Assembly: GCA_016302965.1 (NCBI GenBank)
Contig: JAEDMP010000046.1
Span: 1-18,020 of the forward strand
Direction of reading: 5' to 3'
Source of the DNA: Bacteroidaceae bacterium
Lineage (GTDB): Bacteria > Bacteroidota > Bacteroidia > Bacteroidales > Bacteroidaceae
DNA length: 18,020 nucleotides
The position numbers and the translations under genes are program-made. Below the pieces are notes generated by a model. That model saw only the letters and a program-made list of their open reading frames with translations, made no database searches and was not told where the DNA came from. Shown here in pieces: positions 7,225-14,392 of this stretch (position 1 is the first letter of the stretch; each line of letters begins with the position of its first letter).

Positions 7225-7986
7225 TTACTTCTTCCATGCATCGATGATGCCCTTGAAGTCAGCAGCCTTGAGTGAAGCGCCGCCAATCAGACCACCGTCA
7301 ATGTCAGGCTTAGCGAAGAGTTCGGGAGCATTGCTGGCCTTGCAGCTTCCACCGTAAAGGATGGTCGTCTCTTCAGCCACCTCGTTACCATACTTCTCAG
7401 CTACGGTGCTGCGGATGTATGCGTGGATTTCCTCAGCCTGCTCAGCGGTAGCGGTCTTGCCGGTACCGATAGCCCAGATGGGCTCGTAGGCGATGATGAT
7501 GTTCTTGAACTCCTCAGCGGTCAGGTTGAATACGCTACCCTCGAGCTCAGCCTTGCAAACCTCGTTCTGCTTGTTGGCCTCACGCTCTTCGAGGCTCTCT
7601 CCGATGCAGAAGATCACCTTCAGTCCGTTCTTGAGTGCAAGAAGCACCTTCTCCTTCAGGATTTCGGGAGTCTCACCATAGTAGCCGCGACGCTCAGAGT
7701 GACCGAGAATCACATACTGTGCTCCGGTGCTCTTCACCATTTCGGCAGAAACCTCACCCGTGTAGGCACCTTTCTCCTTGTCGGCGCAGTTCTCGGCTCC
7801 GAGTCCGATGACATCCTGATTGAGGAACTGGGCGATAGAAGCCAGATGGATAAAAGGAGTGCAGATGACTACACCACAGTTAGGCTTCTCGGCGGTTAAA
7901 GTCTCGTTGAGCTCCTTGGCCAGAGCCACACCCTCTTGCAGGTTCATGTTCATCTTCCAGTTACCTGCTACAATTTTCTTTCTCAT
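7225..7986 (-). CDS. tpiA: Triose-phosphate isomerase
   Basis: Interconverts dihydroxyacetone phosphate and glyceraldehyde 3-phosphate in glycolysis and gluconeogenesis. With the start at ATG 7986 (MRKKIVAGNWKMN) it is 253 residues, the usual length. Catalytic residues are all present: Lys11 in GNWKMN, His96 in ILGHSERR, Glu168 in AYEPIWAIGTGKTAT, with the phosphate-binding GGSCKASN and GGLIGGASL loops at the end. An A-rich stretch directly before the ATG looks like a normal Bacteroidota initiation region. The frame has no stop upstream and runs on into the BT_3928-like gene for 437 more codons, so the protein may also be made as the C-terminal part of a fusion. Confidence 0.95.
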   Translation of the reverse strand: MRKKIVAGNWKMNMNLQEGVALAKELNETLTAEKPNCGVVICTPFIHLASIAQFLNQDVIGLGAENCADKEKGAYTGEVSAEMVKSTGAQYVILGHSERRGYYGETPEILKEKVLLALKNGLKVIFCIGESLEEREANKQNEVCKAELEGSVFNLTAEEFKNIIIAYEPIWAIGTGKTATAEQAEEIHAYIRSTVAEKYGNEVAEETTILYGGSCKASNAPELFAKPDIDGGLIGGASLKAADFKGIIDAWKK

Positions 7987-9297
7987 TTTTTTCTTCTTTT
8001 TAAAAAGTTGATATATTCTGTTAGATGTTTTCTTTCTACGCAGCCATCTGGTCCATGCCCACAGCCTGTCAGCGATGGTGAGCAAGAGGAGCGGCAACAC
8101 ATACCACACCACTATCTGGAAGATTTTGGCTGCGGTGGAGTCACTCTCCATCTGCCCGATGGCAGCCGTTGCCAGCGTTTGTCCCAGCTGCTCCTCAGCA
8201 GGCAGGTTGTTGCAGCTCCATTTCCTGTAGACCACGCCGTTCTTGAGGAGCATCAGTCCCGGATTGCTTCGGATGATGGTCTTGAGCGTTGTCTCGTCGG
8301 TCTGGCAGAACAGATACTCGGCACCCGTATTCTCTTTCCATCTGGCCACCTCTTCTTCGCCGCTGGCGGTGAGACAATAGAAGGGCACCCGCTGCTCCTC
8401 AGCATACTCATAGATGAGGTTGATAAGGTCGAGCCTGCTGTCATCAGCCTTGCGCAGATGGGGTGCGATGAGCAGGAAGGTATATCCGGGCCTGTTCAGC
8501 ACATCGAGCGTGATATCCTCTCCATCCTCCATGGTACAGATGGCGAAATCATGGATGGGCGGCTCATATCCCTTTTCGGTCTCTACGGTCTTGCTGTCCA
8601 CGAAAGTCCAGGTAGAGTCGGGATAGTTGTCTATCGTGAACTCCTTCTGCACGCCGTCCTTTGCCAGGATGAAGGTGGTTTCAAACTTGGGTTGCGGAGC
8701 TCCCTCGGGTATGGTCATTGCCTCGGGGATATGCACGCCCACATGATAGGGACGAAAGTCGAAGAGCGGCAGGAAATAGAGTCCGTAGCTCGCCACGGCC
8801 AGGATAAACACCGCTGAGTAGTTGACCACAATCCACTGGTTGCCCTCTCCTATGAAGCGTGGCATCCTGGTGGGCCATCTGACAACCGTTGCAGCCAGCA
8901 GCCAGAGCACGGCGTTCTTGCCGAAAGTTTGCCAGTTGGTCAACAGGAATGCATCTCCAAAACATCCACAGTCGCGGACAGGATTGTCGATGGCCAGCCA
9001 AAGTGTCAGTGGTGTCATCACCGAGAGAAAGAGGAATACGAAGTGGGCGGTGGCCCTGCGCCGGATGGCGAAGAGCATCGAGATGCCCAGTCCGAACTCA
9101 CATGCAGCCAGGAGCATGGCCACCATCACCGTCAAGGCCTCGGGCACATACTGCTGCCATTGCATCACGGCGAGATAGTCATTGATTTTGTAGGCAGTGC
9201 CCATGGGGTCAACCGCCTTGACAAATCCCGAGAGGATAAAGGTGGCAGCCAGCACGAAGCGGCAGAGGTTGGTGGTGAGCGTCTTCAGTCTTTCCAC
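7225..9297 (-). CDS. BT_3928-like DoxX/MauE-type membrane protein, in frame with TpiA
   Basis: One unbroken 690-codon frame. Residues 1-437 form the membrane protein; 438-690 are TpiA. The first part has four hydrophobic helices (about 12-28, 55-78, 83-102, 127-141) as in DoxX/MauE proteins, with DCGCFGD at 109-115, then a fifth (155-175), a large domain of thioredoxin-like pattern (about 205-385) whose active-site place reads APHLRK instead of CxxC, and a sixth helix (392-410) followed by a strongly basic tail ending FKKKKK. With the N-terminus inside, the DCGC motif and the thioredoxin-like domain lie in the periplasm and the tail in the cytoplasm. The start is GTG 9297, overlapping the DUF1599 gene by 13 bases. 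Bacteroides relatives, as I recall, have the same neighbour order but separate genes. The role is unknown; redox work in the envelope is a guess. Confidence 0.8.
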   Translation of the reverse strand: MERLKTLTTNLCRFVLAATFILSGFVKAVDPMGTAYKINDYLAVMQWQQYVPEALTVMVAMLLAACEFGLGISMLFAIRRRATAHFVFLFLSVMTPLTLWLAIDNPVRDCGCFGDAFLLTNWQTFGKNAVLWLLAATVVRWPTRMPRFIGEGNQWIVVNYSAVFILAVASYGLYFLPLFDFRPYHVGVHIPEAMTIPEGAPQPKFETTFILAKDGVQKEFTIDNYPDSTWTFVDSKTVETEKGYEPPIHDFAICTMEDGEDITLDVLNRPGYTFLLIAPHLRKADDSRLDLINLIYEYAEEQRVPFYCLTASGEEEVARWKENTGAEYLFCQTDETTLKTIIRSNPGLMLLKNGVVYRKWSCNNLPAEEQLGQTLATAAIGQMESDSTAAKIFQIVVWYVLPLLLLTIADRLWAWTRWLRRKKTSNRIYQLFKKKKKMRKKIVAGNWKMNMNLQEGVALAKELNETLTAEKPNCGVVICTPFIHLASIAQFLNQDVIGLGAENCADKEKGAYTGEVSAEMVKSTGAQYVILGHSERRGYYGETPEILKEKVLLALKNGLKVIFCIGESLEEREANKQNEVCKAELEGSVFNLTAEEFKNIIIAYEPIWAIGTGKTATAEQAEEIHAYIRSTVAEKYGNEVAEETTILYGGSCKASNAPELFAKPDIDGGLIGGASLKAADFKGIIDAWKK

Positions 9298-9854
9298 GCT
9301 TCCGTCTCCTCACTGAGTTTGATGACACCAAACACAGCATAGTTGATGATATCCATGTAGTTGGCGTCAATTCCCTCGCTGACGAGGGTGTTGCCCTGCA
9401 GGTCCTCCATCTCCTTGATACGCTGCAGCTTGGTGAGGATAAAATCCGTATAACTGCTCACGCGCATATCTCTCCACGCTTCGTCATAGTCATGGTTTTT
9501 TCTGATCATGAGTTGCAGGGCCTGATTGGCGTATTGGTCATAGAGGTCGATGGCCTCCTGTGGGTTCACATCCACGTGGTCGGCAAATCCCTTTTCGAGT
9601 TGTACCAGTCCCACGATGCCGTAGTTGATGAGGGCGATGAACTCCGGACGGATGCCTTCGCCCACCAGCGACTCGCGCTTGATCTCCAAGCTGCGAATGC
9701 GTTTGGCCTTGATGAAGAGCTGGTCCGTGAGCGACGAGGGTCTCAGGATTCTCCAGGAGGCCCCATAGTCATGCAGTTTCTTTTCAAAGAGGCTACGGCA
9801 CTCGGCCATCGCCCTTGCAAACTGCTGTTCGGTATGTTCAAATCGTTCAGCCAT
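9285..9854 (-). CDS. DUF1599 protein with an internal duplication
   Basis: A 189-residue, mainly helical cytoplasmic protein. Two halves are clearly related: residues about 19-87 (KKLHDYGASWRILRPSSLTD, later EGIRPEFIALINYGIVGL) and about 110-182 (RKNHDYDEAWRDMRVSSYTD, later EGIDANYMDIINYAVFGV). Each carries HDY, W, R-x-SS-x-TD and INY. This matches DUF1599, a family also called nucleotide modification associated domain 1, found in phages and Bacteroidota; I name it from memory. No biochemical function is firmly known. It starts three bases after the preceding lipoprotein gene and overlaps the following membrane-protein gene by 13 bases, so translation of all three is probably coupled. Confidence 0.9.
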   Translation of the reverse strand: MAERFEHTEQQFARAMAECRSLFEKKLHDYGASWRILRPSSLTDQLFIKAKRIRSLEIKRESLVGEGIRPEFIALINYGIVGLVQLEKGFADHVDVNPQEAIDLYDQYANQALQLMIRKNHDYDEAWRDMRVSSYTDFILTKLQRIKEMEDLQGNTLVSEGIDANYMDIINYAVFGVIKLSEETEAWKD

Positions 9855-9857
9855 GTC

Positions 9858-10322
9858 TTACCATCCCTCCTTTTGTTTGCGGTGGATATACTTGATCTTG
9901 GCACACTGCACGTCGAAGCGCACCTGCAGGGAGTCGCGTTTCATCTTGGTGCGTGCGAGCATGTCGAGTTCTTCCTTGGTGACGCGCAGTTCGGCCTTGT
10001 CTTTCTCCACCTTGCTGCGCTGGTATTCATAGTCGCTGTTCACGGCCTGCAGGGCACTATCGGTGAGGGCCAGGTCTTCCTGGGCCTGCTTCAGTGCAAT
10101 GTTCTGCTTGAGCGTGATGGCCTTCTTCCGGGCCTCGATGGCCGAGGGATAGATTCGTCTCAGAGAGTCGATGGCAGCGAGTGCGCCCTGATAGTCTTTG
10201 CGCTCGAAACGCTGCTCGGCCTGTCTCAGCATCTCGTCGGCAGCCTGCTGGGCATCATTGCCACAGGCCACCATCGTCAGAGTCATTGCGAGCAGGAGCC
10301 AAGTCTTGAGGATTCGTTCCAT
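9858..10322 (-). CDS. Small lipoprotein with TPR-like and coiled-coil parts
   Basis: A 154-residue predicted lipoprotein. The signal peptide ends in TMVAC, with Cys20 as the lipid site, followed by GNDAQQ. Residues about 26-60 (QAEQRFERKDYQGALAAIDSLRRIYP) look like one tetratricopeptide-type helix pair, and the rest to about 130 is charged and helical, likely coiled coil. I chose ATG 10322 (MERILK); a GTG two codons upstream (10328) is the alternative. I do not recognise the family. It is three bases from the DUF1599 gene and 27 bases from the secreted CTD protein before it, so it sits at the junction between the envelope half and the metabolic half of the run. Confidence 0.85.
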   Translation of the reverse strand: MERILKTWLLLAMTLTMVACGNDAQQAADEMLRQAEQRFERKDYQGALAAIDSLRRIYPSAIEARKKAITLKQNIALKQAQEDLALTDSALQAVNSDYEYQRSKVEKDKAELRVTKEELDMLARTKMKRDSLQVRFDVQCAKIKYIHRKQKEGW

Positions 10323-10349
10323 CTTCACTCTTTGTTTGGTTGATACCGT

Positions 10350-11087
10350 TTATCTCACCATCACCTTGCCGGTCATGGGCTTCTTGTCGCCTCTCACGCG
10401 ATAAAGATAGGCACCGGGGCGGAGCGTAGCGAGACTCACCTGACCCTCGTTGCTGTCGATGGCAGCGGAGTGAACCAGCTGTCCGGCGGCATTGAAGAGG
10501 TCGATTGTGCGCGATGCGTTACCCTCGAAACGGAACTGGAAGTTGCGTCCGTCGAAACGCATCTCCGACTGTCCGGCCTCTACGCCATCAATGGCTGTGA
10601 GTGCGGGGTCGCTGGTCATCACAAGCGTGATCGACACCGACTGCTCGGGATCTTCGGTATAGCAGGCGGTGAGTCTCAGTTTGTTGGTGAGGATTTTTCC
10701 TGTTTCATAATATTCAGAGTGAATCTCCAGATTGGTGGCATATTCATTCGTCTCAGCCGAGAAAGGAACCGTTTTGCCATAGAAATCTACCGTATGGTTG
10801 GCCCAGGGCACACAGTTACCGAAAGAGCATACCTGTACCGAAGACTCTTCCCCTTCCAGGAATTCGACTTTTAAGTCCACCAGCTCATCTTCATCGGTCA
10901 GGAGGTAGGCCTCGGCATTAATCTTATAGATGTAAATACCATAATCGGGGTAACTTTCATCGGTGATGGTAGCGGCGATACCCGTTCCGCCATTCTCGAT
11001 AATCTGTCCGCCCACCTTGAATTTCAGACCGGCCTGGGCGGCAACGGCTACGGCAAAGGCAGCCATCATGGTAAATATTTTCTTCAT
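10350..11087 (-). CDS. Secreted protein with type IX-like C-terminal sorting domain
   Basis: A 245-residue exported protein. It has a clear signal peptide (1-19, AQA before G20), a beta-rich body of unknown type, and a C-terminal module from about residue 174 (IDLFNAAGQLVHSAA, then SLATLRPGAYLYRVRG and ending GKVMVR) that looks like a type A C-terminal domain of the type IX secretion system. The usual PNP start of that domain is not seen, and in many Prevotella such domains occur without proof of type IX export, so surface delivery is an inference. Three cysteines are present: Cys87 and Cys92 as a C-x4-C pair (CSFGNC) and Cys142. It follows the Omp28-like gene after 24 bases. Confidence 0.8.
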   Translation of the reverse strand: MKKIFTMMAAFAVAVAAQAGLKFKVGGQIIENGGTGIAATITDESYPDYGIYIYKINAEAYLLTDEDELVDLKVEFLEGEESSVQVCSFGNCVPWANHTVDFYGKTVPFSAETNEYATNLEIHSEYYETGKILTNKLRLTACYTEDPEQSVSITLVMTSDPALTAIDGVEAGQSEMRFDGRNFQFRFEGNASRTIDLFNAAGQLVHSAAIDSNEGQVSLATLRPGAYLYRVRGDKKPMTGKVMVR

Positions 11088-11111
11088 ATCTTTATCTTTT
11101 TTATTAAAGGA

Positions 11112-12008
11112 TTAATCTTTCTTTTCTGCTTCCGGGGTTTCCACCTCGCATTCGGCCACCTGGTATACACCGTTCTGGTCGTCATACACAAAGGCTACGA
11201 CAGCCAGGTTCTCAGCCTTCCACTGTTCCTTGACGGCCATCTGGTGGGTCATGGTTTTCCACTCTTTAGCCGCAATGGTTACATCCTCGCCCCATGTTCC
11301 GTTGACACAGGCCCGATAAACGTGATTGTGTACATAATCCAGAATGAGTTTGCCATTGTCTGTCTGCCGCGAGATGATACGGCTCTCCGTAATCCACAAC
11401 TGCAGTTTGGCCTGAATGTTCTCTGCGGAAGCCGTTTTCGTGGTGATAACAATCTCGTTGTGGGCGTTCAGTTGGGCTGTCACCTCAATATTCACTTGTG
11501 CTTTCCGCTGTAATTCATTATTGATTCGGCTCTGCCAGATGTCTTTTGTCGACACTGCTCCCCCTCTTCTGTTGAACAGGGCTGAGGGATAGGCATCCAC
11601 CTTCCAGTGGTTGGCATACTCATTGCCTTCGGGCTGCATCAGTCCCGGAACTTTAGCGGACGTGCCGGATGCACCTTCTGCGATACCGAAACTGCCAGCG
11701 TGGATTCCCACTACAACCACCCTGTTCTGATAGTCCTCCTGCTCCATGATACTCTTCAGCAGACGCTGGGCATCGGGACAGTTGGTGCAATTCTGACCCG
11801 TAAACTCCTCGACGAGCACCACCTGTTTAGTATTAATCTTGAACGTGTCGATTTCTGTGCTGTCAACATCAGAGGTATCGACTTCGGTACTGTCAATCCC
11901 CCCAATGGGAGGGCCGGGCACAAAGCGGTCGGCCTCGTTCACCTCGTCACAGGCCATGATGCCGACAATCGCCATCAGGAAACATATAATGAAATGTTTT
12001 GTTTTCAT
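11112..12008 (-). CDS. Omp28-like outer-membrane lipoprotein with thioredoxin-type CxxC
   Basis: A 298-residue lipoprotein. From ATG 12008 (MKTKHFIICF) the signal peptide ends at GIMAC, with Cys20 lipidated. An acidic linker with repeated DSTE-V/I-DT units (about 39-55) follows, then a thioredoxin-like domain with VVLVEEFTGQNCTNCPDAQ (CTNC at 74-77) and a beta-rich C-terminal part. This is the Omp28 family pattern known from Porphyromonas and other Bacteroidota. Two further cysteines occur near the end (YRACVNG and AECEVE). In-frame starts at 12014 and 12044 are longer but add residues before the signal peptide. It lies 47 bases after the DUF6029 gene, in the same run as a TlpA-like protein, which suggests joint thiol-disulfide work at the cell surface. 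Confidence 0.88.
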   Translation of the reverse strand: MKTKHFIICFLMAIVGIMACDEVNEADRFVPGPPIGGIDSTEVDTSDVDSTEIDTFKINTKQVVLVEEFTGQNCTNCPDAQRLLKSIMEQEDYQNRVVVVGIHAGSFGIAEGASGTSAKVPGLMQPEGNEYANHWKVDAYPSALFNRRGGAVSTKDIWQSRINNELQRKAQVNIEVTAQLNAHNEIVITTKTASAENIQAKLQLWITESRIISRQTDNGKLILDYVHNHVYRACVNGTWGEDVTIAAKEWKTMTHQMAVKEQWKAENLAVVAFVYDDQNGVYQVAECEVETPEAEKKD

Positions 12009-12055
12009 AATCATAATGGATATGGGTTTGTTGATAGGAAACAATGGGTACGTTC

Positions 12056-13732
12056 TTAGAAGGTATAGTTATACGAGATATTCAGACCCTTGCTGGCGGG
12101 CACATAACGGCAAACACCTCCCGAACAGTTATATCCGGCACGCGTACGCCCGTAGCCCACCATCACCCGGTGTCCCTTCACGGTGGCGGTCACCGAACCC
12201 ATATAATAATGGGTGTCAGTCTCTCCCGTATTCCACATGTCGCTCACGGTAAACATCAGATAGGGCAAGGCCGAGAGTTCCACGAGTCCGTATGCCCAGT
12301 CACCCTCATCCTGCTTGGTCCAGAGATACTGCAGCTCACTTCTCAGCGTGAACTTCCTGTTGATCTGATATTTGCCTTCAGCCAGAGCGATATTCGTCTT
12401 CACGACACCTCCCTCTCCTTCGATGACGGTCTTGTCGTAACGCTGGTTCATATACATCAGGTTGAGTTTGAATTCCTTCGACATCTTCTTCTCCATCTGC
12501 AGGTTGATGTCCTGGTAGTAGAGGTCACCCATGCCGAAGAAACTGGTAGAATAGCCGTCGGTACCCTTGAGAGATGTTCCATGCAGGGGTTCCACGGGTT
12601 TCTTGTCCAGTCCACGTATATGGCTGATGTTCAGCTTCATCTTCGTGCCATACTTACCGCCGAGGGGAGTGTGCTTCTTGAAGGTATAGCCAAACTCACC
12701 CTGGAAGGCCCATTCGCCGGGTGCTGCCTGCGTGGCATAGGGATAGAGAGCCGGCAGGGCGTAGGTGTGCTGATAGGCAAAGGCGGGCATGTTGCTGACA
12801 AAGGCGGATGTGCCGAGCAGATGGCGCTGCGAACGGAACGACATGTTCTCGCTGCGCTTGGCCTGAATCAGGGCCGAAACACCTTTTGAAGAGTAAGAAG
12901 CCGACAGCATGGCGGCCGAACCGCGGCGATAGATGTATTTGTTGTCGGCAGAGGGGTCCTGGCTGCGCCAGGCATACTCGGCGAGGAAGCTGTAGTTGCC
13001 CACTGAGAGATTGGTGCGCACATCAAAGGCATGTACGCTCGACGGCAGTGCAAGCACAAAGTTGGTACCGTCAGCAAAAATCTGCTCGTTGTCGTTGTCA
13101 TGCTTCTGCATCACATACGAGCCGCCTACGGTCCATGAAATATTGTTGTCGCGCAGTTTCTGGCTGTACTGGTCGATGCTCAGTTCCAGGTCGCCACCCA
13201 GCAGCCAGTTGTCTTTGTCCCAGTCCCAGTAGCGGCGCTGCACACCTCCGAGGGCCTTGATTCTCATGCCCTTGATGGCATTCACACCCACGCGGGCACC
13301 ACGGATGGCATTGTCGATGCCAAGGCTCCGCTCCTCGTAGGCACGGAAGATGAAGCCACTGCCAAACTGGTCGTAGAAGTCGCCCAGGGTGACGTCAAAA
13401 TCCTGGTGTGTCCATTTCAGATGCACGTGAGGCACTCCCCAGCCCTTGAAGTCAGGCTCGAATCCGGGCAGCGGATGCTCGTTATATTCCATTCGGGCAC
13501 CTACTTCGAGCTGCTTATAGGCAACGCTCAGGTCTACATAGGTATTGGTGAGCACATCCTCTGCGTACTCACCGGTATTGATTTTCTTGTCTACCTCGGG
13601 CACAAGGATATCACTCTGTATGCTTCCGTGCACCACCACCTGGTCGTTGCCGCTTTGCGCCGCCGCTCCCATGGGCAGTGCCAGCAGGGCAGCCGCCACC
13701 ATTGTTCCGCTGATGATTCCGTTTTGCTTCAT
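12056..13732 (-). CDS. DUF6029-type outer-membrane beta-barrel protein
   Basis: A 558-residue exported protein. After a signal peptide (about 1-25, AAAQ) nearly the whole length is alternating hydrophobic and polar strands with many Tyr, Trp and Gly, such as LGDFYDQFGSGFIFRAYEE, and it ends in Phe (NISYNYTF), as outer-membrane barrels do. I assign it to DUF6029 from memory of barrels next to Omp28 and TlpA genes in Bacteroidales; the barrel nature is seen, the family name is not certain. Its only two cysteines are Cys536 and Cys541 (CSGGVC), in what should be the last hairpin. Substrate or role unknown; no plug domain, TonB box or SusC features are visible, so it is not a TonB-dependent transporter. 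Confidence 0.85.
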   Translation of the reverse strand: MKQNGIISGTMVAAALLALPMGAAAQSGNDQVVVHGSIQSDILVPEVDKKINTGEYAEDVLTNTYVDLSVAYKQLEVGARMEYNEHPLPGFEPDFKGWGVPHVHLKWTHQDFDVTLGDFYDQFGSGFIFRAYEERSLGIDNAIRGARVGVNAIKGMRIKALGGVQRRYWDWDKDNWLLGGDLELSIDQYSQKLRDNNISWTVGGSYVMQKHDNDNEQIFADGTNFVLALPSSVHAFDVRTNLSVGNYSFLAEYAWRSQDPSADNKYIYRRGSAAMLSASYSSKGVSALIQAKRSENMSFRSQRHLLGTSAFVSNMPAFAYQHTYALPALYPYATQAAPGEWAFQGEFGYTFKKHTPLGGKYGTKMKLNISHIRGLDKKPVEPLHGTSLKGTDGYSTSFFGMGDLYYQDINLQMEKKMSKEFKLNLMYMNQRYDKTVIEGEGGVVKTNIALAEGKYQINRKFTLRSELQYLWTKQDEGDWAYGLVELSALPYLMFTVSDMWNTGETDTHYYMGSVTATVKGHRVMVGYGRTRAGYNCSGGVCRYVPASKGLNISYNYTF

Positions 13733-13773
13733 GGCTTTGTTGTCGGTTATGAGCTGTGGTTATGGCATGTCGG

Positions 13774-14262
13774 TTATTGGGCCAGCAGTTCCTTCACTTT
13801 CTCCAGCAGATGTCCCTCACTTCCTTCGGTATATCCAGAACGGGATTCCGCAATCTTTCCGTTGCCGTCGATGACGAGCACGTGGGGAATCATCTGGACA
13901 CCGAGGGCACGCTTGAAGTCGCTGTTGGGGTCGAGCAGCACCTCATACTCCCATCCGTTTCCGTCAACAAGGGGTTTCACCTTATTGATATGCTGTGCCT
14001 GGTCGATGCTGACGGCAATCACCTTGACGCCAGTTTCCTCTTTCCATTCGTCATACACCTCGCTGATAGCCGATAACTCACGGTTGCAGGGTTTGCACCA
14101 AGTGGCAAAGAAAGAGATGATGAACGGCTTTCCGTCGTTGTTGAGCTCAGCCGTGTTCACGACCTTTCCGTTGATGTCCTTCAGCTGAACGGATGGCAGC
14201 TGTGCGGCAGCTTGGCCCACTAAGGCGAAGAGCGCCACGAGTGCTAATACAAATTTCTTCAT
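13774..14262 (-). CDS. TlpA-like periplasmic thioredoxin
   Basis: A 162-residue exported thiol-disulfide protein. Signal peptide 1-20 (GQAAA before Q21), then a thioredoxin fold of the TlpA/AhpC type: PFIISFFATWCKPC with the active-site cysteines 56 and 59, AVSIDQAQ at about 84-91, and the cis-proline Pro126 in VQMIPHVLVID. There is no lipobox and no extra N-terminal domain such as DUF4369, so it is a short, soluble periplasmic form. It is the first gene of the eleven-gene run and has a good promoter about 37 bases upstream of the start. Direction (reductase or oxidase) cannot be told; TlpA/ResA relatives usually reduce. Confidence 0.93.
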   Translation of the reverse strand: MKKFVLALVALFALVGQAAAQLPSVQLKDINGKVVNTAELNNDGKPFIISFFATWCKPCNRELSAISEVYDEWKEETGVKVIAVSIDQAQHINKVKPLVDGNGWEYEVLLDPNSDFKRALGVQMIPHVLVIDGNGKIAESRSGYTEGSEGHLLEKVKELLAQ

Positions 14263-14298
14263 GTCGGATATAACGATAAGTTACACGATTACAAGTTG

Positions 14299-14330
14299 CA
14301 AAATTAAACAATTATATCAATATGACCAAA
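14299..14330 (-). promoter_or_regulatory. Predicted promoter of the tlpA operon
   Basis: On the minus strand TTTG (14327-14330) and TAATTTTG (14299-14306) are 20 bases apart, a full match to the Bacteroidota consensus. Transcription would begin near 14293, about 30 bases before the ATG at 14262. The TTTG box overlaps the T-run of the terminator that ends the upstream gene. Confidence 0.75.
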
Positions 14331-14375
14331 AAAGCCCTGAAAAATCGCCTGTTTTTAGCAATTTTTCAGGGCTTT
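14326..14375 (-). terminator. Strong intrinsic terminator after the coiled-coil lipoprotein gene
   Basis: A perfect 15-base stem (14331-14345 with 14361-14375; AAAGCCCTGAAAAAT and its complement) around a 15-base loop. On the minus strand the stem is followed by GGGCTTTTTTGG, so the T-run is in place for transcription coming from the 14393-15250 gene. Confidence 0.9.
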
Positions 14376-14392
14376 GGTCTATCTGTCTGTCA

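Noticed and set aside
7996..8007. Perfect 12-base palindrome CTTTTTAAAAAG just before tpiA
   Set aside because: It is all A/T apart from the ends and explained by Leu-Phe-Lys-Lys codons; too weak to call an operator or terminator.
9492..10343. 283-residue plus-strand frame, and similar long plus frames at 12044-12889 and 13406-14188
   Set aside because: All are shadows of well-supported minus-strand genes in high-GC codon positions, without recognisable domains or promoters.
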